Counted from the first letter of the stretch, positions 1-5,482 are shown. The stretch: DNA of 5,482 nucleotides from Zymomonas sp. (GCF_020216885.1 NZ_JAIWON010000168.1:1-5482); one strand, 5' to 3'. A program made the numbers and translations. The notes: a model not told the origin generated them from the sequence alone.

Positions 1-331
1 TTCCCCCTAAAAGCGAACCGTTTAAGTGGTGCGCCCCGTCGGTGTGAAGGCCTTCTATGCATTTCAAACCTACCTTGCAAGCAAAAAATTCACTTTTCTG
101 TAATCTTTCTTATAACTACCTGTTTTTTCTATCTTTTTTCTAAAAAACACACAACAAAACTAACGCCCTCACAAAACCAAAAGCTAAAACCAAACCTGAA
201 AACTTAGCACCAGTACAAAACCAAAACGCTAAAATCACCATTTTGCTGATCTAAAACATCCTAGGCGGGTCGAGATGTCATAGGATTGAAACCGGACAGG
301 CATAATTACTCGCATGCCTGAATAGCCATTT
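1..331. other. Non-coding upstream region, A/C-rich, no gene supported
   Basis: I see no supportable gene here. The first 60 bases are relatively GC-rich and contain the 10-base palindrome GAAGGCCTTC (46-55). From about 61 the DNA turns AT-rich, and from 141 to 240 the plus strand is almost all A and C with few G. That stretch holds an imperfect direct repeat, ACAAAACCAAAAGCTAAAA at 171-189 and the same word with one extra C at 215-234. A 7-base-pair inverted repeat, CAGGCAT (297-303) and ATGCCTG (314-320), could form a hairpin. It is followed after eight bases by five T, so it is at best a weak terminator for something entering from the left. A short open minus-strand frame from an ATG at 61 runs off the left edge, but nothing in it is recognisable. 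Confidence 0.5.
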
Positions 332-359
332 TTGACTTACCCCTCATCTGTCAGATAAT
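332..359 (+). promoter_or_regulatory. Sigma-70-like promoter candidate for the porin
   Basis: TTGACT (332-337) and GATAAT (354-359) are separated by 16 bases, a good match to the -35 and -10 consensus. Transcription would start near 366, which gives the porin mRNA a leader of about 200 bases. The -10 is embedded in a short inverted repeat, CTGTCA (348-353) and TGACAG (362-367), so a repressor bound there would block RNA polymerase. A second, weaker candidate lies closer to the gene: TTAACA (506-511), 17 bases, then AATAAT (529-534). AT-rich DNA produces such matches easily, so the second one is uncertain. Confidence 0.5.
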
Positions 360-456
360 TGTGACAGGCGGCATTCGCTCAAAATCAAGTTAAAGAATCA
401 GCCTCTAAGGACATAAAAATCGCCCTGCTAGCAGTCTGTTGCGTAACTTATTCCTC

Positions 457-492
457 TGACAGCGTTTCCCAATAGCAGTGACAGCGTTTCCC
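457..492 (+). repeat. Tandem 14-base operator-like direct repeats
   Basis: TGACAGCGTTTCCC occurs perfectly twice, at 457-470 and 479-492, with an 8-base spacer. The 22-base period is close to two helical turns, so two bound proteins would sit on the same DNA face. The first eight bases, TGACAGCG, equal one half of the palindrome TGACAGCGCTGTCA typical of LacI/GalR-family operators, and each copy fits 12 of 14 positions of the general pattern TGWNANCGNTNWCA. The second half-site is degenerate. Its place between the stronger promoter and a sugar porin suggests sugar-responsive control. That role is inferred, while the repeat itself is directly visible. Confidence 0.6.
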
Positions 493-550
493 TGTGGACG
501 ATAGGTTAACATAGGCGTTAAGGTTCAAAATAATAAAATAATAAATATTA

Positions 551-557
551 AGAGAGG
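551..557 (+). promoter_or_regulatory. Ribosome binding site that fixes the porin start
   Basis: AGAGAGG ends nine bases before the ATG at 567, which is normal Shine-Dalgarno spacing. An in-frame TTG at 558 would lengthen the protein by three residues, but it directly abuts this site with no spacer and could not be used with it. The ATG at 567 is therefore the preferred start. Confidence 0.75.
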
Positions 558-566
558 TTGTTTCCA

Positions 567-2105
567 ATGAAAGGCTTTCATCTTTTTCGAAAAAAGATGT
601 TGAGAGCCATGGGCCTTTTATGCGCCGGGGTATTTATGCAGGCTTTTGAAGCTTCTGCAGCGATCCCACCTGCTCCCGATGTCAATTTTGGTGTTACCCC
701 TGATCCTGAATATGATGATGGTGTTCCACCCGATATAGAGGCTGATCCGCTTCCTGCCGGAGCAAGAGCCAGTCCGGTTTTTGGCAATAAAGCATCGCTT
801 CTTTCCCAGCACCGCAAAAAAGAACAAGAAGAGGCAGACAAAGAAGTCATCCCTAGCCCCAAAAAGCATCTTCAATGGCTTATCAATGCGGGTGTTACCC
901 CTCAATTGACCTATACGGCGGAATCTGCGGCAAACCCAGTTGGTGGTATTCGTCATGGATCGGCTTACTCTGCCCAGCTTATGATGGGTTTAGACCTTGA
1001 TACAGATCGACTTGTCGGCCTGAAAGGCGGGACTATTCGTTTTTATGTCACCAACCGTCACGGGCAAAATCTTGCGAACACAGCGATCGGGAATAATACG
1101 TCTGTTCAGGAAATCTGGGGTACTCAAAACACCCATTTGGCTGAATTTACGTGGAACCAAAAACTATTCAATAACCGCTTAGAATTAGTCGCGGGTAGGA
1201 TGTCCGGTAACGCAGGCGCGTTCTTTTCATCCTCGATTTACTGTAACTTCCAGTCGAACTCGGCCTGCGGTAACCCGACCATGATTTTTAAGGATAGTAA
1301 CTTTACCTATTGGCCAGCATCGGCTTGGGGTGGCTACTTCAAAGCATGGATAACGCCGAAAATTTATTTTGAAGGCGGTGCTTTCGAAGTCAACCCTTAC
1401 CGGAAACGTGCCAATGATGACGGTTTCACCTTTTCGATAAAACATGCAACCGGTGCGATGGCACCATTCGAATTGGCCTATACGACCAATTTTTCTAACG
1501 ACAAATTACCGCGGACTTATCGTATTGGTGGATGGTATGATGGCGGTGATTATACGGATCCATTGCTGGATGCGAATAGAAAATATGCGGTCATGACAGG
1601 TGACCCTTATGCGACCTTGAATGGACGTGGCGGTATTTTCTTCCGTTTTGATCAGATGATCTGGCGACCGAATATGAACAGCGAACGAGGCTTGACGGTT
1701 TTTGGTGTGGCGATGAAAAATGTTGCCGGACGGGTAGCCGAAGATCATTTTTTAGAAATTGGTTTCGTCCAGACCGGTACGTTTAAAGGTCGAGATAAAG
1801 ATGTGCTGGGTTTTATGATCAACGATCAGCGCATGAGCAAATGGACAATTGATAATATTCTTGTCGCCCGGACTTCAGCCGGAGGATCAAGACATGTTCC
1901 CCGTGATGAAATCATGATGGAATTGACCTATGGCGCCCAAATTTCAAAAGCTTTTAGGGTCTCTCCGAACCTTCAATATATTATCAATCCAGATCAGATC
2001 GCCGAACCTTTTCGCACAAAGAACATCAAAAATACTTTTATCGTCGGTTTAAAATTTACTTTGGATGTCCTTTCCCACTTCAATATTGCACGCAATCCGA
2101 ATTAA
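567..2105 (+). CDS. OprB-family carbohydrate-selective outer-membrane porin
   Basis: This 512-residue protein is an outer-membrane beta-barrel expected to let glucose and similar sugars diffuse into the periplasm. Residues 1-31 or 1-32 form a signal peptide: basic RKK at 8-10, hydrophobic core about 14-27, and an ASAA cleavage region at 29-32. There is no lipobox. A proline-rich linker (33-70) and a charged stretch (80-100) precede the barrel. The barrel carries OprB-type segments: TIRFYVTNRHGQ (156-167), the RLELVAGR strand (204-211), a loop with Cys226 and Cys234 that probably form a disulfide, then YWPASAWGG (248-256) and FEVNPY (273-278). The last clear strand, FIVGLKFTLDV (491-501), is followed by an 11-residue tail and not by the usual terminal aromatic residue. 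Length fits the family. The gene stands alone, preceded by a long leader with operator-like repeats and followed by a hairpin. The family call is firm, but the exact sugar cannot be told from sequence. Confidence 0.9.
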   Translation: MKGFHLFRKKMLRAMGLLCAGVFMQAFEASAAIPPAPDVNFGVTPDPEYDDGVPPDIEADPLPAGARASPVFGNKASLLSQHRKKEQEEADKEVIPSPKKHLQWLINAGVTPQLTYTAESAANPVGGIRHGSAYSAQLMMGLDLDTDRLVGLKGGTIRFYVTNRHGQNLANTAIGNNTSVQEIWGTQNTHLAEFTWNQKLFNNRLELVAGRMSGNAGAFFSSSIYCNFQSNSACGNPTMIFKDSNFTYWPASAWGGYFKAWITPKIYFEGGAFEVNPYRKRANDDGFTFSIKHATGAMAPFELAYTTNFSNDKLPRTYRIGGWYDGGDYTDPLLDANRKYAVMTGDPYATLNGRGGIFFRFDQMIWRPNMNSERGLTVFGVAMKNVAGRVAEDHFLEIGFVQTGTFKGRDKDVLGFMINDQRMSKWTIDNILVARTSAGGSRHVPRDEIMMELTYGAQISKAFRVSPNLQYIINPDQIAEPFRTKNIKNTFIVGLKFTLDVLSHFNIARNPN

Positions 2106-2132
2106 GATTTTTAATAAGGACAGTTTATTTAT

Positions 2133-2170
2133 CCCAAAGGCCGCTTTTATTCGGCGGCCTGGGTGTTTAT
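2133..2170. terminator. Shared terminator between convergent porin and VIT genes
   Basis: AGGCCGC (2138-2144) pairs perfectly with GCGGCCT (2154-2160) around a 9-base loop. CCC (2133-2135) and GGG (2161-2163) can add three more pairs past a two-base bulge. The tail on the plus strand (TGTTTAT) and the one on the minus strand (ATAAATAAA after the stem) are both poor in T, so efficiency is uncertain. It begins 27 bases after the porin stop and its stem ends 14 bases short of the VIT stop, so it probably serves both transcripts. Confidence 0.7.
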
Positions 2171-2177
2171 CCCTTTA

Positions 2178-2888
2178 TTAAACCTGCGTTCCAAAAAAGG
2201 AGCCGATGGCAGCCGTTCCTATCATCGCCAAAGCACCACAAAAGGTAACGCGTAAAGCGGCTTTAGGGACATTCGCGCCGCCGAGATGCGCTCCAACCAT
2301 CCCAAGAACGGCAAGGCATAGGATTGAAATCAAAGAAATCGTTATATTGATGATTTCTGGTGGACTAAATAAAGCGGTCAGAAAAGGCACAATAGCGCCG
2401 CCAGAAAAAGAGATCGCCGAAGCTAAGGCTGCCTGAACAGGGCGAGCAATCAAAGAATCGGTTAGCCCCAATTCATCCCTCAAATGAGCTTCCAAAGCAT
2501 TATGCGCCATAAGCTGTTCTGCGACTTGAAGGGCAAGCTCTCGGTCTAGTCCTCGTTCGACATAAATTTCAGCCAATTCATGTTTTTCGGCATGTGGATT
2601 AGCCTTTAATTCAGCATGCTCCCGCGCGACATCGGCCTGTTCCATATCATGCTGTGAGCTGACAGAGACATATTCACCTGCTGCCATCGATAAAGCGCCA
2701 GCAATCAGCCCAGACATTCCAGCCAATAAAATATTACCAGAACTGCCATGCGCGCTAGCCACGCCGATCATCAGACTGGACGTTGACAAGATGCCGTCAT
2801 TGGCTCCCAACACAGAAGCGCGGAGCCACCCCATCTGTCTTATAACATAATGCTGCACAGGCGTTGATATCTCATCAGAATCGACCAT
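2178..2888 (-). CDS. VIT1/CCC1-family iron/manganese transporter
   Basis: This 236-residue inner-membrane protein of the vacuolar iron transporter family is expected to carry Fe(II) or Mn(II) out of the cytoplasm, a role known for the family. Five membrane segments are visible: about 25-45, 52-70, 152-172, 183-203 and 212-232. The first holds the family signature LGANDGILSTSSLM (27-40) with Asp31, and the second ends in the conserved AAGEYVSVSSQ (69-79). Between the second and third lies a soluble, Glu-rich helical region (80-150). Its acids (Glu90, 93, 101, 104, 107, 111, 133 and 139) and Met127 correspond in general layout to the cytoplasmic metal-binding domain of VIT1. The conserved RDELG (137-141) and ARP (148-150) follow. 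Length is normal. The ATG at 2888 lacks a strong Shine-Dalgarno sequence, but the signature close to the N-terminus leaves little room for a later start. A palindrome 28-44 bases upstream may be its operator. Iron versus manganese cannot be decided here. Confidence 0.9.
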   Translation of the reverse strand: MVDSDEISTPVQHYVIRQMGWLRASVLGANDGILSTSSLMIGVASAHGSSGNILLAGMSGLIAGALSMAAGEYVSVSSQHDMEQADVAREHAELKANPHAEKHELAEIYVERGLDRELALQVAEQLMAHNALEAHLRDELGLTDSLIARPVQAALASAISFSGGAIVPFLTALFSPPEIINITISLISILCLAVLGMVGAHLGGANVPKAALRVTFCGALAMIGTAAIGSFFGTQV

Positions 2889-2915
2889 AAAATACGCGTT
2901 TCTTGTTACTGAAAA

Positions 2916-2932
2916 TATTATCGAAGATAATA
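2916..2932. promoter_or_regulatory. 17-base palindrome upstream of the VIT gene, operator candidate
   Basis: TATTATC (2916-2922) and GATAATA (2926-2932) are exact inverted repeats around GAA. On the minus strand the GATAAT word (2922-2917) could also serve as a -10 element 28 bases before the VIT ATG, so a bound regulator would overlap the promoter. No convincing -35 hexamer is found at the right distance. GATAAT and ATTATC are the hexamers that make up Fur boxes, and the downstream gene moves iron or manganese, so a Fur, Mur or MntR-type regulator is a reasonable guess. However, the arms are ordered differently from the classic Fur box. Confidence 0.4.
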
Positions 2933-3272
2933 ACAGCTAGAGAATATAACAGAAAATAATTTCTTTCATAATCTTAAAAAGAAAAATAATAATAGGTCGC
3001 CAATAATGAAATTACGATCAAAAAATTATAGTAATAATCAATATCAAATTCTAATTTCTTAAAGACAATCTTCTTGAGATGGCCTCCCTTCCCGCATGAA
3101 AATCTATTTCAGAGTAGGATAGCTACATTTCAGAATTATCTTTTTTAGGTTTCAATTCAGTAAATCGCCAAAAAAAATAGAAACGAACGTCTTTCACTTA
3201 GCCATCAGAAAAATGCATTCGATCACAATATGGTCAAATTCAGAATCATTGCTGTGAGACTATATGGTTCGT
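2933..3272. other. AT-rich intergenic stretch, no gene seen
   Basis: Very AT-rich DNA lies between the VIT promoter area and the scar zone. Stop codons are frequent in all frames and no recognisable protein, tRNA or strong terminator appears. The only structure worth noting is a 7-base inverted repeat, GAAATTA (3008-3014) and TAATTTC (3052-3058). At this base composition it may be chance. The sequence 3097-3111 (TGAAA, 5 bases, TTTCA) could form a tiny hairpin of no clear role. Confidence 0.5.
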
Positions 3273-3390
3273 TTAAACTTCTACGTCTGTAATTTGGGAT
3301 TCATAGATACGGCCTGTCATCATAACAGGAATATCAACCGCATCCACCGTGACGCCTGCCCTAATTCCCGTAGCCAGCTTGACCGCCCTA
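3273..3390 (-). pseudogene. Coding-like remnant, possibly a periplasmic adaptor fragment
   Basis: On the minus strand a frame ending in TAA at 3273-3275 reads like real protein over its last 37 or so residues. It includes AGVTVDAVDIPVMMTGRIYE followed by SQITDVEV and the stop. The pattern of alternating hydrophobics, an Asp-Ile-Pro-Val, a Thr-Gly and a closing V-E-V resembles the stretch in HlyD/AcrA-type membrane fusion proteins that leads into the barrel-sandwich domain, which normally continues with R-P-Q-V. If so, the gene is cut off at both ends: a stop follows VEV, and upstream the frame passes into the inverted repeat. The resemblance is from memory and weak, so the piece could instead come from another family or be fortuitous. 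Confidence 0.25.
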
Positions 3391-3466
3391 TAGCCTATCC
3401 GCCAAAATCGCACCATCAACCTAAAAACAAGGTTCAAGGCGGAAGCGCAGTGGCGGATAGGATAGG
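3387..3466. repeat. Inverted repeat flanking 46 bases at a gene breakpoint
   Basis: CCTATCCGCCA (3394-3404) is exactly inverted as TGGCGGATAGG (3451-3461). Beyond a two-base bulge (AG, 3392-3393) the arms continue with CCTAT (3387-3391) against ATAGG (3462-3466), giving 16 paired bases around a 46-base interior. The right arm holds a five-base duplication, GGATAGGATAGG. The right edge coincides with the first base of recognisable LysR coding sequence, and the left edge touches the coding-like fragment on the other strand. This is what a small non-autonomous palindromic element or a deletion scar would look like. Copies elsewhere in the genome cannot be seen from this window. Confidence 0.45.
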
Positions 3467-3621
3467 CTGTCCGCGAGCATCTGTTGTCAGGACGGTTGGT
3501 GCGGGTCTTGGAAGATTGGTATCCTCGATTTCCTGGCTATCACTTTTATTATCTCAATCGTCGACAACAGAAGCCGGCATTCAATGTGCTTGTCGATGCG
3601 ATGCCTATGGCTGACCTATAA
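3466..3621 (+). pseudogene. C-terminal remnant of a LysR-family transcriptional regulator
   Basis: The frame from 3466 to the TAA at 3619-3621 encodes 51 residues that match the end of the LysR substrate-binding domain. AVREHLLSGRLVRVLEDW leads into YPRFPGYHFYY, then LNRRQQKPAF and VLVDAM, the usual ending of AaeR/DmlR-like regulators, which are about 300 residues long. Immediately upstream the frame has a TAG (3463-3465), and the expected G-I-A-Y-L-P-E-D segment, DNA-binding helix-turn-helix and all other parts are missing. The fragment is therefore dead. It converges on the MFS gene, with 12 bases between the two stops. LysR genes often sit beside the exporter or oxidoreductase they control, so this was plausibly the regulator of the neighbouring exporter. 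That link is inferred. Confidence 0.75.
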
Positions 3622-3633
3622 AAGAGAAATATC

Positions 3634-5058
3634 TCATGCTGAAACTTCATATTCGCTATTGTTCTTACGATTGGCTGGCAGGATAAAAATCGCGGTCAGC
3701 GCGAGACCCAAAAGATTCATCACAGCCGCACCGATAAAGACAGCACTGATTTGATGGCTCATTTCTACTGGAGCCGTCAGGCGGGGATTGGCTCCAGCAG
3801 CGAAAACCACAATCAACGCACTCAGGCCAATCGATCCACCCAATTGGTGGGCAACATTGACAAGACCCGATACGGCACCTTGATCATGTATTTCAACGCC
3901 ACGCACAGCCGAAGCGGTCATGGGTGCCATTGCCCCACCATTACCAATACCGATCAACACCATCGGCAAACCAAGCTGCCAGAATGAAGCATCGTTGCTC
4001 GCACTAGCCAACCAGAACAAGCCGAGGCTAATCAAGAACAGCGATCCCATGAGCATGGGGATATTACCGATGAGACGAGTGACGCGTGGAATGGCTATAG
4101 CGGCGACGAACTGAACCAACGTCATCGGCAAAAAACCAAGACCCGCTTGCAACGCAGAATAGCCTAGCACTTGCTGCATGAACTGTGTTCCAAAAAAGAA
4201 AAAGGACACGATGGAACCGACACACAGCATGCGCGTCAGACAGGCCGCAGATCTCTCACGGCTGTATAGGAGATGCATAGGCAAAACGGGGACATCTACC
4301 CGTCTTTCATGCCACACAAAAAAGGAAATAACGACAGCCGATGAAAAGAGCGTTGCAAGTGTCACTCGATCAAACCAGCCGGCATCCGCCGCGTTAACCA
4401 GACCATAGACAAGCAGACCGACACCCATAGTCGATGTAAAGGCGCCCATAAGGTCGAAGTGACCCTTGATACGATCACTTTCGGGAATATAGCGCGTAAT
4501 GCCAAACCACAGGCCGATACCGATCGGGATATTGACCAAAAAGCCAATCCGCCACGATAGCAGGTCTGCGAAGATACCCCCTAGCACAACAATGCCAAGG
4601 CTTGCGCCCGCTCCGGCGACGACAGAATACCATGCCAGCGCCCGCGTGCGTTCGCTATCTTCGGGAAAGGTGGTTGAAATGATCGCCAGAACGCTCGGTG
4701 CCAAGATTGACGCACCCACGCCCTGCACCGTCCGTGCAGCAATCAACTCCCAAGATGACTGGGCTATACCAATCACAAAAGACGCGACCGTAAAAAGAAC
4801 GACACCCACCTTTAAGATACGCTGGCGACCAAAGGTATCCCCTAAGCGTGCGGACAAGAGCAGGAAGCCACCAAAAAAAAGCAGATAGGCATTCTGCACC
4901 CATGTTTGCGAGACCGGACTCATCTTCATCGTTTTTCCGATTTCCGGCATGCCGGTATACACGATAGAAAGGTCTAGCAGGATCATCAAATAGGCAGTCA
5001 GCACCACGCCAAGAATGATGTTCCTTGTGTTCGGCCGCGCTGAGGCGTCAAATGCCAT
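3634..5058 (-). CDS. MFS exporter, DHA2 (EmrB/QacA-like) family
   Basis: This 474-residue inner-membrane protein of the major facilitator superfamily is expected to be a proton-driven exporter of drugs or other small toxic molecules. The pattern of hydrophobic stretches suits the 14-helix DHA2 layout. LDLSIVYTGMP (28-38) corresponds to motif D1 (usually LDxTIVNVALP). ARLGDTFGRQRIL (70-82) is motif A in the loop between helices 2 and 3. Arg109 and QGVGAS (112-117) fit motif B. GAGASLGIVVLGGIF (149-163) is motif C, with Ile156 where many members have proline, and SWRIGFLVNIPIG (168-180) follows. The start at 5058 is backed by GAAGG (5070-5066) seven bases before the ATG. The gene appears intact although both flanking genes are broken. 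A cupin remnant lies 49 bases upstream on the same strand, suggesting a former operon. No clear terminator follows the stop. The substrate is unknown. Confidence 0.88.
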   Translation of the reverse strand: MAFDASARPNTRNIILGVVLTAYLMILLDLSIVYTGMPEIGKTMKMSPVSQTWVQNAYLLFFGGFLLLSARLGDTFGRQRILKVGVVLFTVASFVIGIAQSSWELIAARTVQGVGASILAPSVLAIISTTFPEDSERTRALAWYSVVAGAGASLGIVVLGGIFADLLSWRIGFLVNIPIGIGLWFGITRYIPESDRIKGHFDLMGAFTSTMGVGLLVYGLVNAADAGWFDRVTLATLFSSAVVISFFVWHERRVDVPVLPMHLLYSRERSAACLTRMLCVGSIVSFFFFGTQFMQQVLGYSALQAGLGFLPMTLVQFVAAIAIPRVTRLIGNIPMLMGSLFLISLGLFWLASASNDASFWQLGLPMVLIGIGNGGAMAPMTASAVRGVEIHDQGAVSGLVNVAHQLGGSIGLSALIVVFAAGANPRLTAPVEMSHQISAVFIGAAVMNLLGLALTAIFILPANRKNNSEYEVSA

Positions 5059-5065
5059 AAGATCG

Positions 5066-5070
5066 CCTTC
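5066..5070 (-). promoter_or_regulatory. Ribosome binding site of the MFS exporter
   Basis: On the minus strand GAAGG sits seven bases before the ATG at 5058-5056, good Shine-Dalgarno spacing that supports this start. A TATAGA word further upstream (about 5104-5099) could be a -10 element, but no matching -35 is evident, so the promoter is not assigned. Confidence 0.6.
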
Positions 5071-5107
5071 AAAAATAGCTTAACCTCTAGTCACAGGGTC
5101 TATAGTC

Positions 5108-5368
5108 TCATTTCTGACCACTCACCGCATCAGCATATTGAGTGTCTGTGACTTTTTCCATCCACGTCACCGACTTGCCGTTCTGACCTTCGGCAATAGC
5201 CACATGGGTCATGGTCTCGTTCGATGCCGCGCCATGCCAATGCTTCACCTCTGGTGGAATCCAGACGACATCACCGAGAGCAATAGCCTTTGCACACTGT
5301 CCCCATTCCTGCACAAGGCTCAAAGCATGCCATATTAGAATAATCAGAGCGTTCGGCTTGGTATGACT
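5108..5368 (-). pseudogene. Truncated cupin-domain protein, C-terminal half only
   Basis: The reading frame ends with TGA at 5110-5108 and matches the C-terminal half of small cupin proteins of the type often linked to carboxymuconolactone-decarboxylase-like genes. The second cupin motif is clear: GDVVWIPPEVKHWHGA with two metal-type histidines, followed by TMTHVAI, GKSVTWMEKV and D-x-Q-Y-A. The first motif, normally W-H-T-H-P-x-G-Q-T-L-I-V, survives only as a degraded S-H-T-K-P-N-A-L-I-I with the second histidine replaced and residues missing, and nothing before it remains. The frame stays open to a TTG at 5398, but that start lies in the T-run of the tRNA terminator and has no ribosome site. 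Full-length relatives have roughly 50 or more extra N-terminal residues. It is most likely non-functional, since a complete metal site needs both motifs. It lies 49 bases upstream of the MFS exporter. Confidence 0.7.
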
Positions 5369-5396
5369 AGAGAGATTGGGGTGGTGTAAAAAAGGC

Positions 5397-5426
5397 AAAA
5401 AAAAGCCGTTAGCTGAGGGCTAACGG
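5397..5426 (-). terminator. Rho-independent terminator of the tRNA-fMet transcript
   Basis: Read on the minus strand, CCGTTAGC (5426-5419) and GCTAACGG (5413-5406) form a perfect 8-base-pair stem with a 5-base loop. A G-C pair of bases and then eight T (5404-5397) follow, and another T-run lies beyond. It begins four bases past the encoded CCA end of the tRNA, the textbook position for ending a tRNA transcript. Confidence 0.9.
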
Positions 5427-5428
5427 TG

Positions 5429-5482
<54 letters not shown>

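Noticed and set aside
1..61. Minus-strand ATG at 61 opening a frame that leaves the window
   Set aside because: Only 20 arginine-rich codons are visible, with no ribosome site or family resemblance.
297..333. Hairpin CAGGCAT/ATGCCTG followed by T5 as a terminator
   Set aside because: The loop is long, eight bases separate the stem from the T-run, and the T-run is part of the likely -35 region, so it is not strong enough to call.
558..566. TTG start adding three residues to the porin
   Set aside because: It directly abuts the only Shine-Dalgarno sequence, whereas the ATG at 567 has a nine-base spacing and begins a classic signal peptide.
578..1748. Minus-strand open frames within the porin
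   Set aside because: They overlap an intact, well-supported gene and their translations match no family I recognise.
2206..2436. Plus-strand open frame opposite the VIT gene
   Set aside because: It is antisense to a conserved transporter domain and has no recognisable features.
3264..3614. Plus-strand open frame of 116 codons
   Set aside because: Its translation looks random, and over its right half it is a shifted frame across the clear LysR C-terminal remnant.
3751..4903. Open frames on both strands inside the MFS gene
   Set aside because: They are overlapping frames of a high-quality MFS coding sequence, with low-complexity or unfamiliar translations.
5138..5338. Plus-strand open frame opposite the cupin remnant
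   Set aside because: The minus strand carries the clear cupin motif, and this is its antisense shadow.

Overview
The window looks like chromosomal DNA of an alphaproteobacterium of moderate GC content. Zymomonas or a close sphingomonad relative is my best guess. The reasons are an alphaproteobacterial-type initiator tRNA-Met, an OprB-type sugar porin with alphaproteobacterial features, and AT-rich spacers between genes of mixed composition. The genus is inferred from general appearance and not proven here.

Layout. Bases 1-566 are a long non-coding leader with a good sigma-70-like promoter (332-359) and several TGACAG-containing repeats, including a perfect 14-base direct repeat 22 bases apart. 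It leads into an intact OprB-family carbohydrate porin (567-2105, +). A hairpin shared by both strands (2133-2163) separates the porin from a convergent VIT1/CCC1-family Fe/Mn transporter (2178-2888, -), which has a 17-base palindrome just upstream of its start. Bases 2889-3272 are very AT-rich and hold no gene that I can support.

Bases 3273-3621 are a scar zone. They contain a minus-strand coding-like fragment that vaguely resembles a periplasmic adaptor protein, an inverted repeat of 16 paired bases, and the last 51 codons of a LysR-type regulator on the plus strand. An intact DHA2-type (EmrB/QacA-like) MFS exporter follows (3634-5058, -). Upstream of it lies only the C-terminal half of a small cupin protein (5108-about 5368, -). 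The window closes with the terminator and the 3' two thirds of an initiator tRNA-Met (5430-5482, -).

How it fits together. The porin stands alone and would bring sugars across the outer membrane, probably under sugar-responsive control through the repeats in its leader. The VIT gene would remove iron or manganese from the cytoplasm. The LysR-MFS-cupin trio looks like the remains of an efflux or detoxification cluster in which only the exporter is intact. I found no evidence of a wholly new system. The most useful leads are the tandem operator-like repeats, the inverted repeat at the LysR breakpoint, and the palindrome at the VIT promoter.
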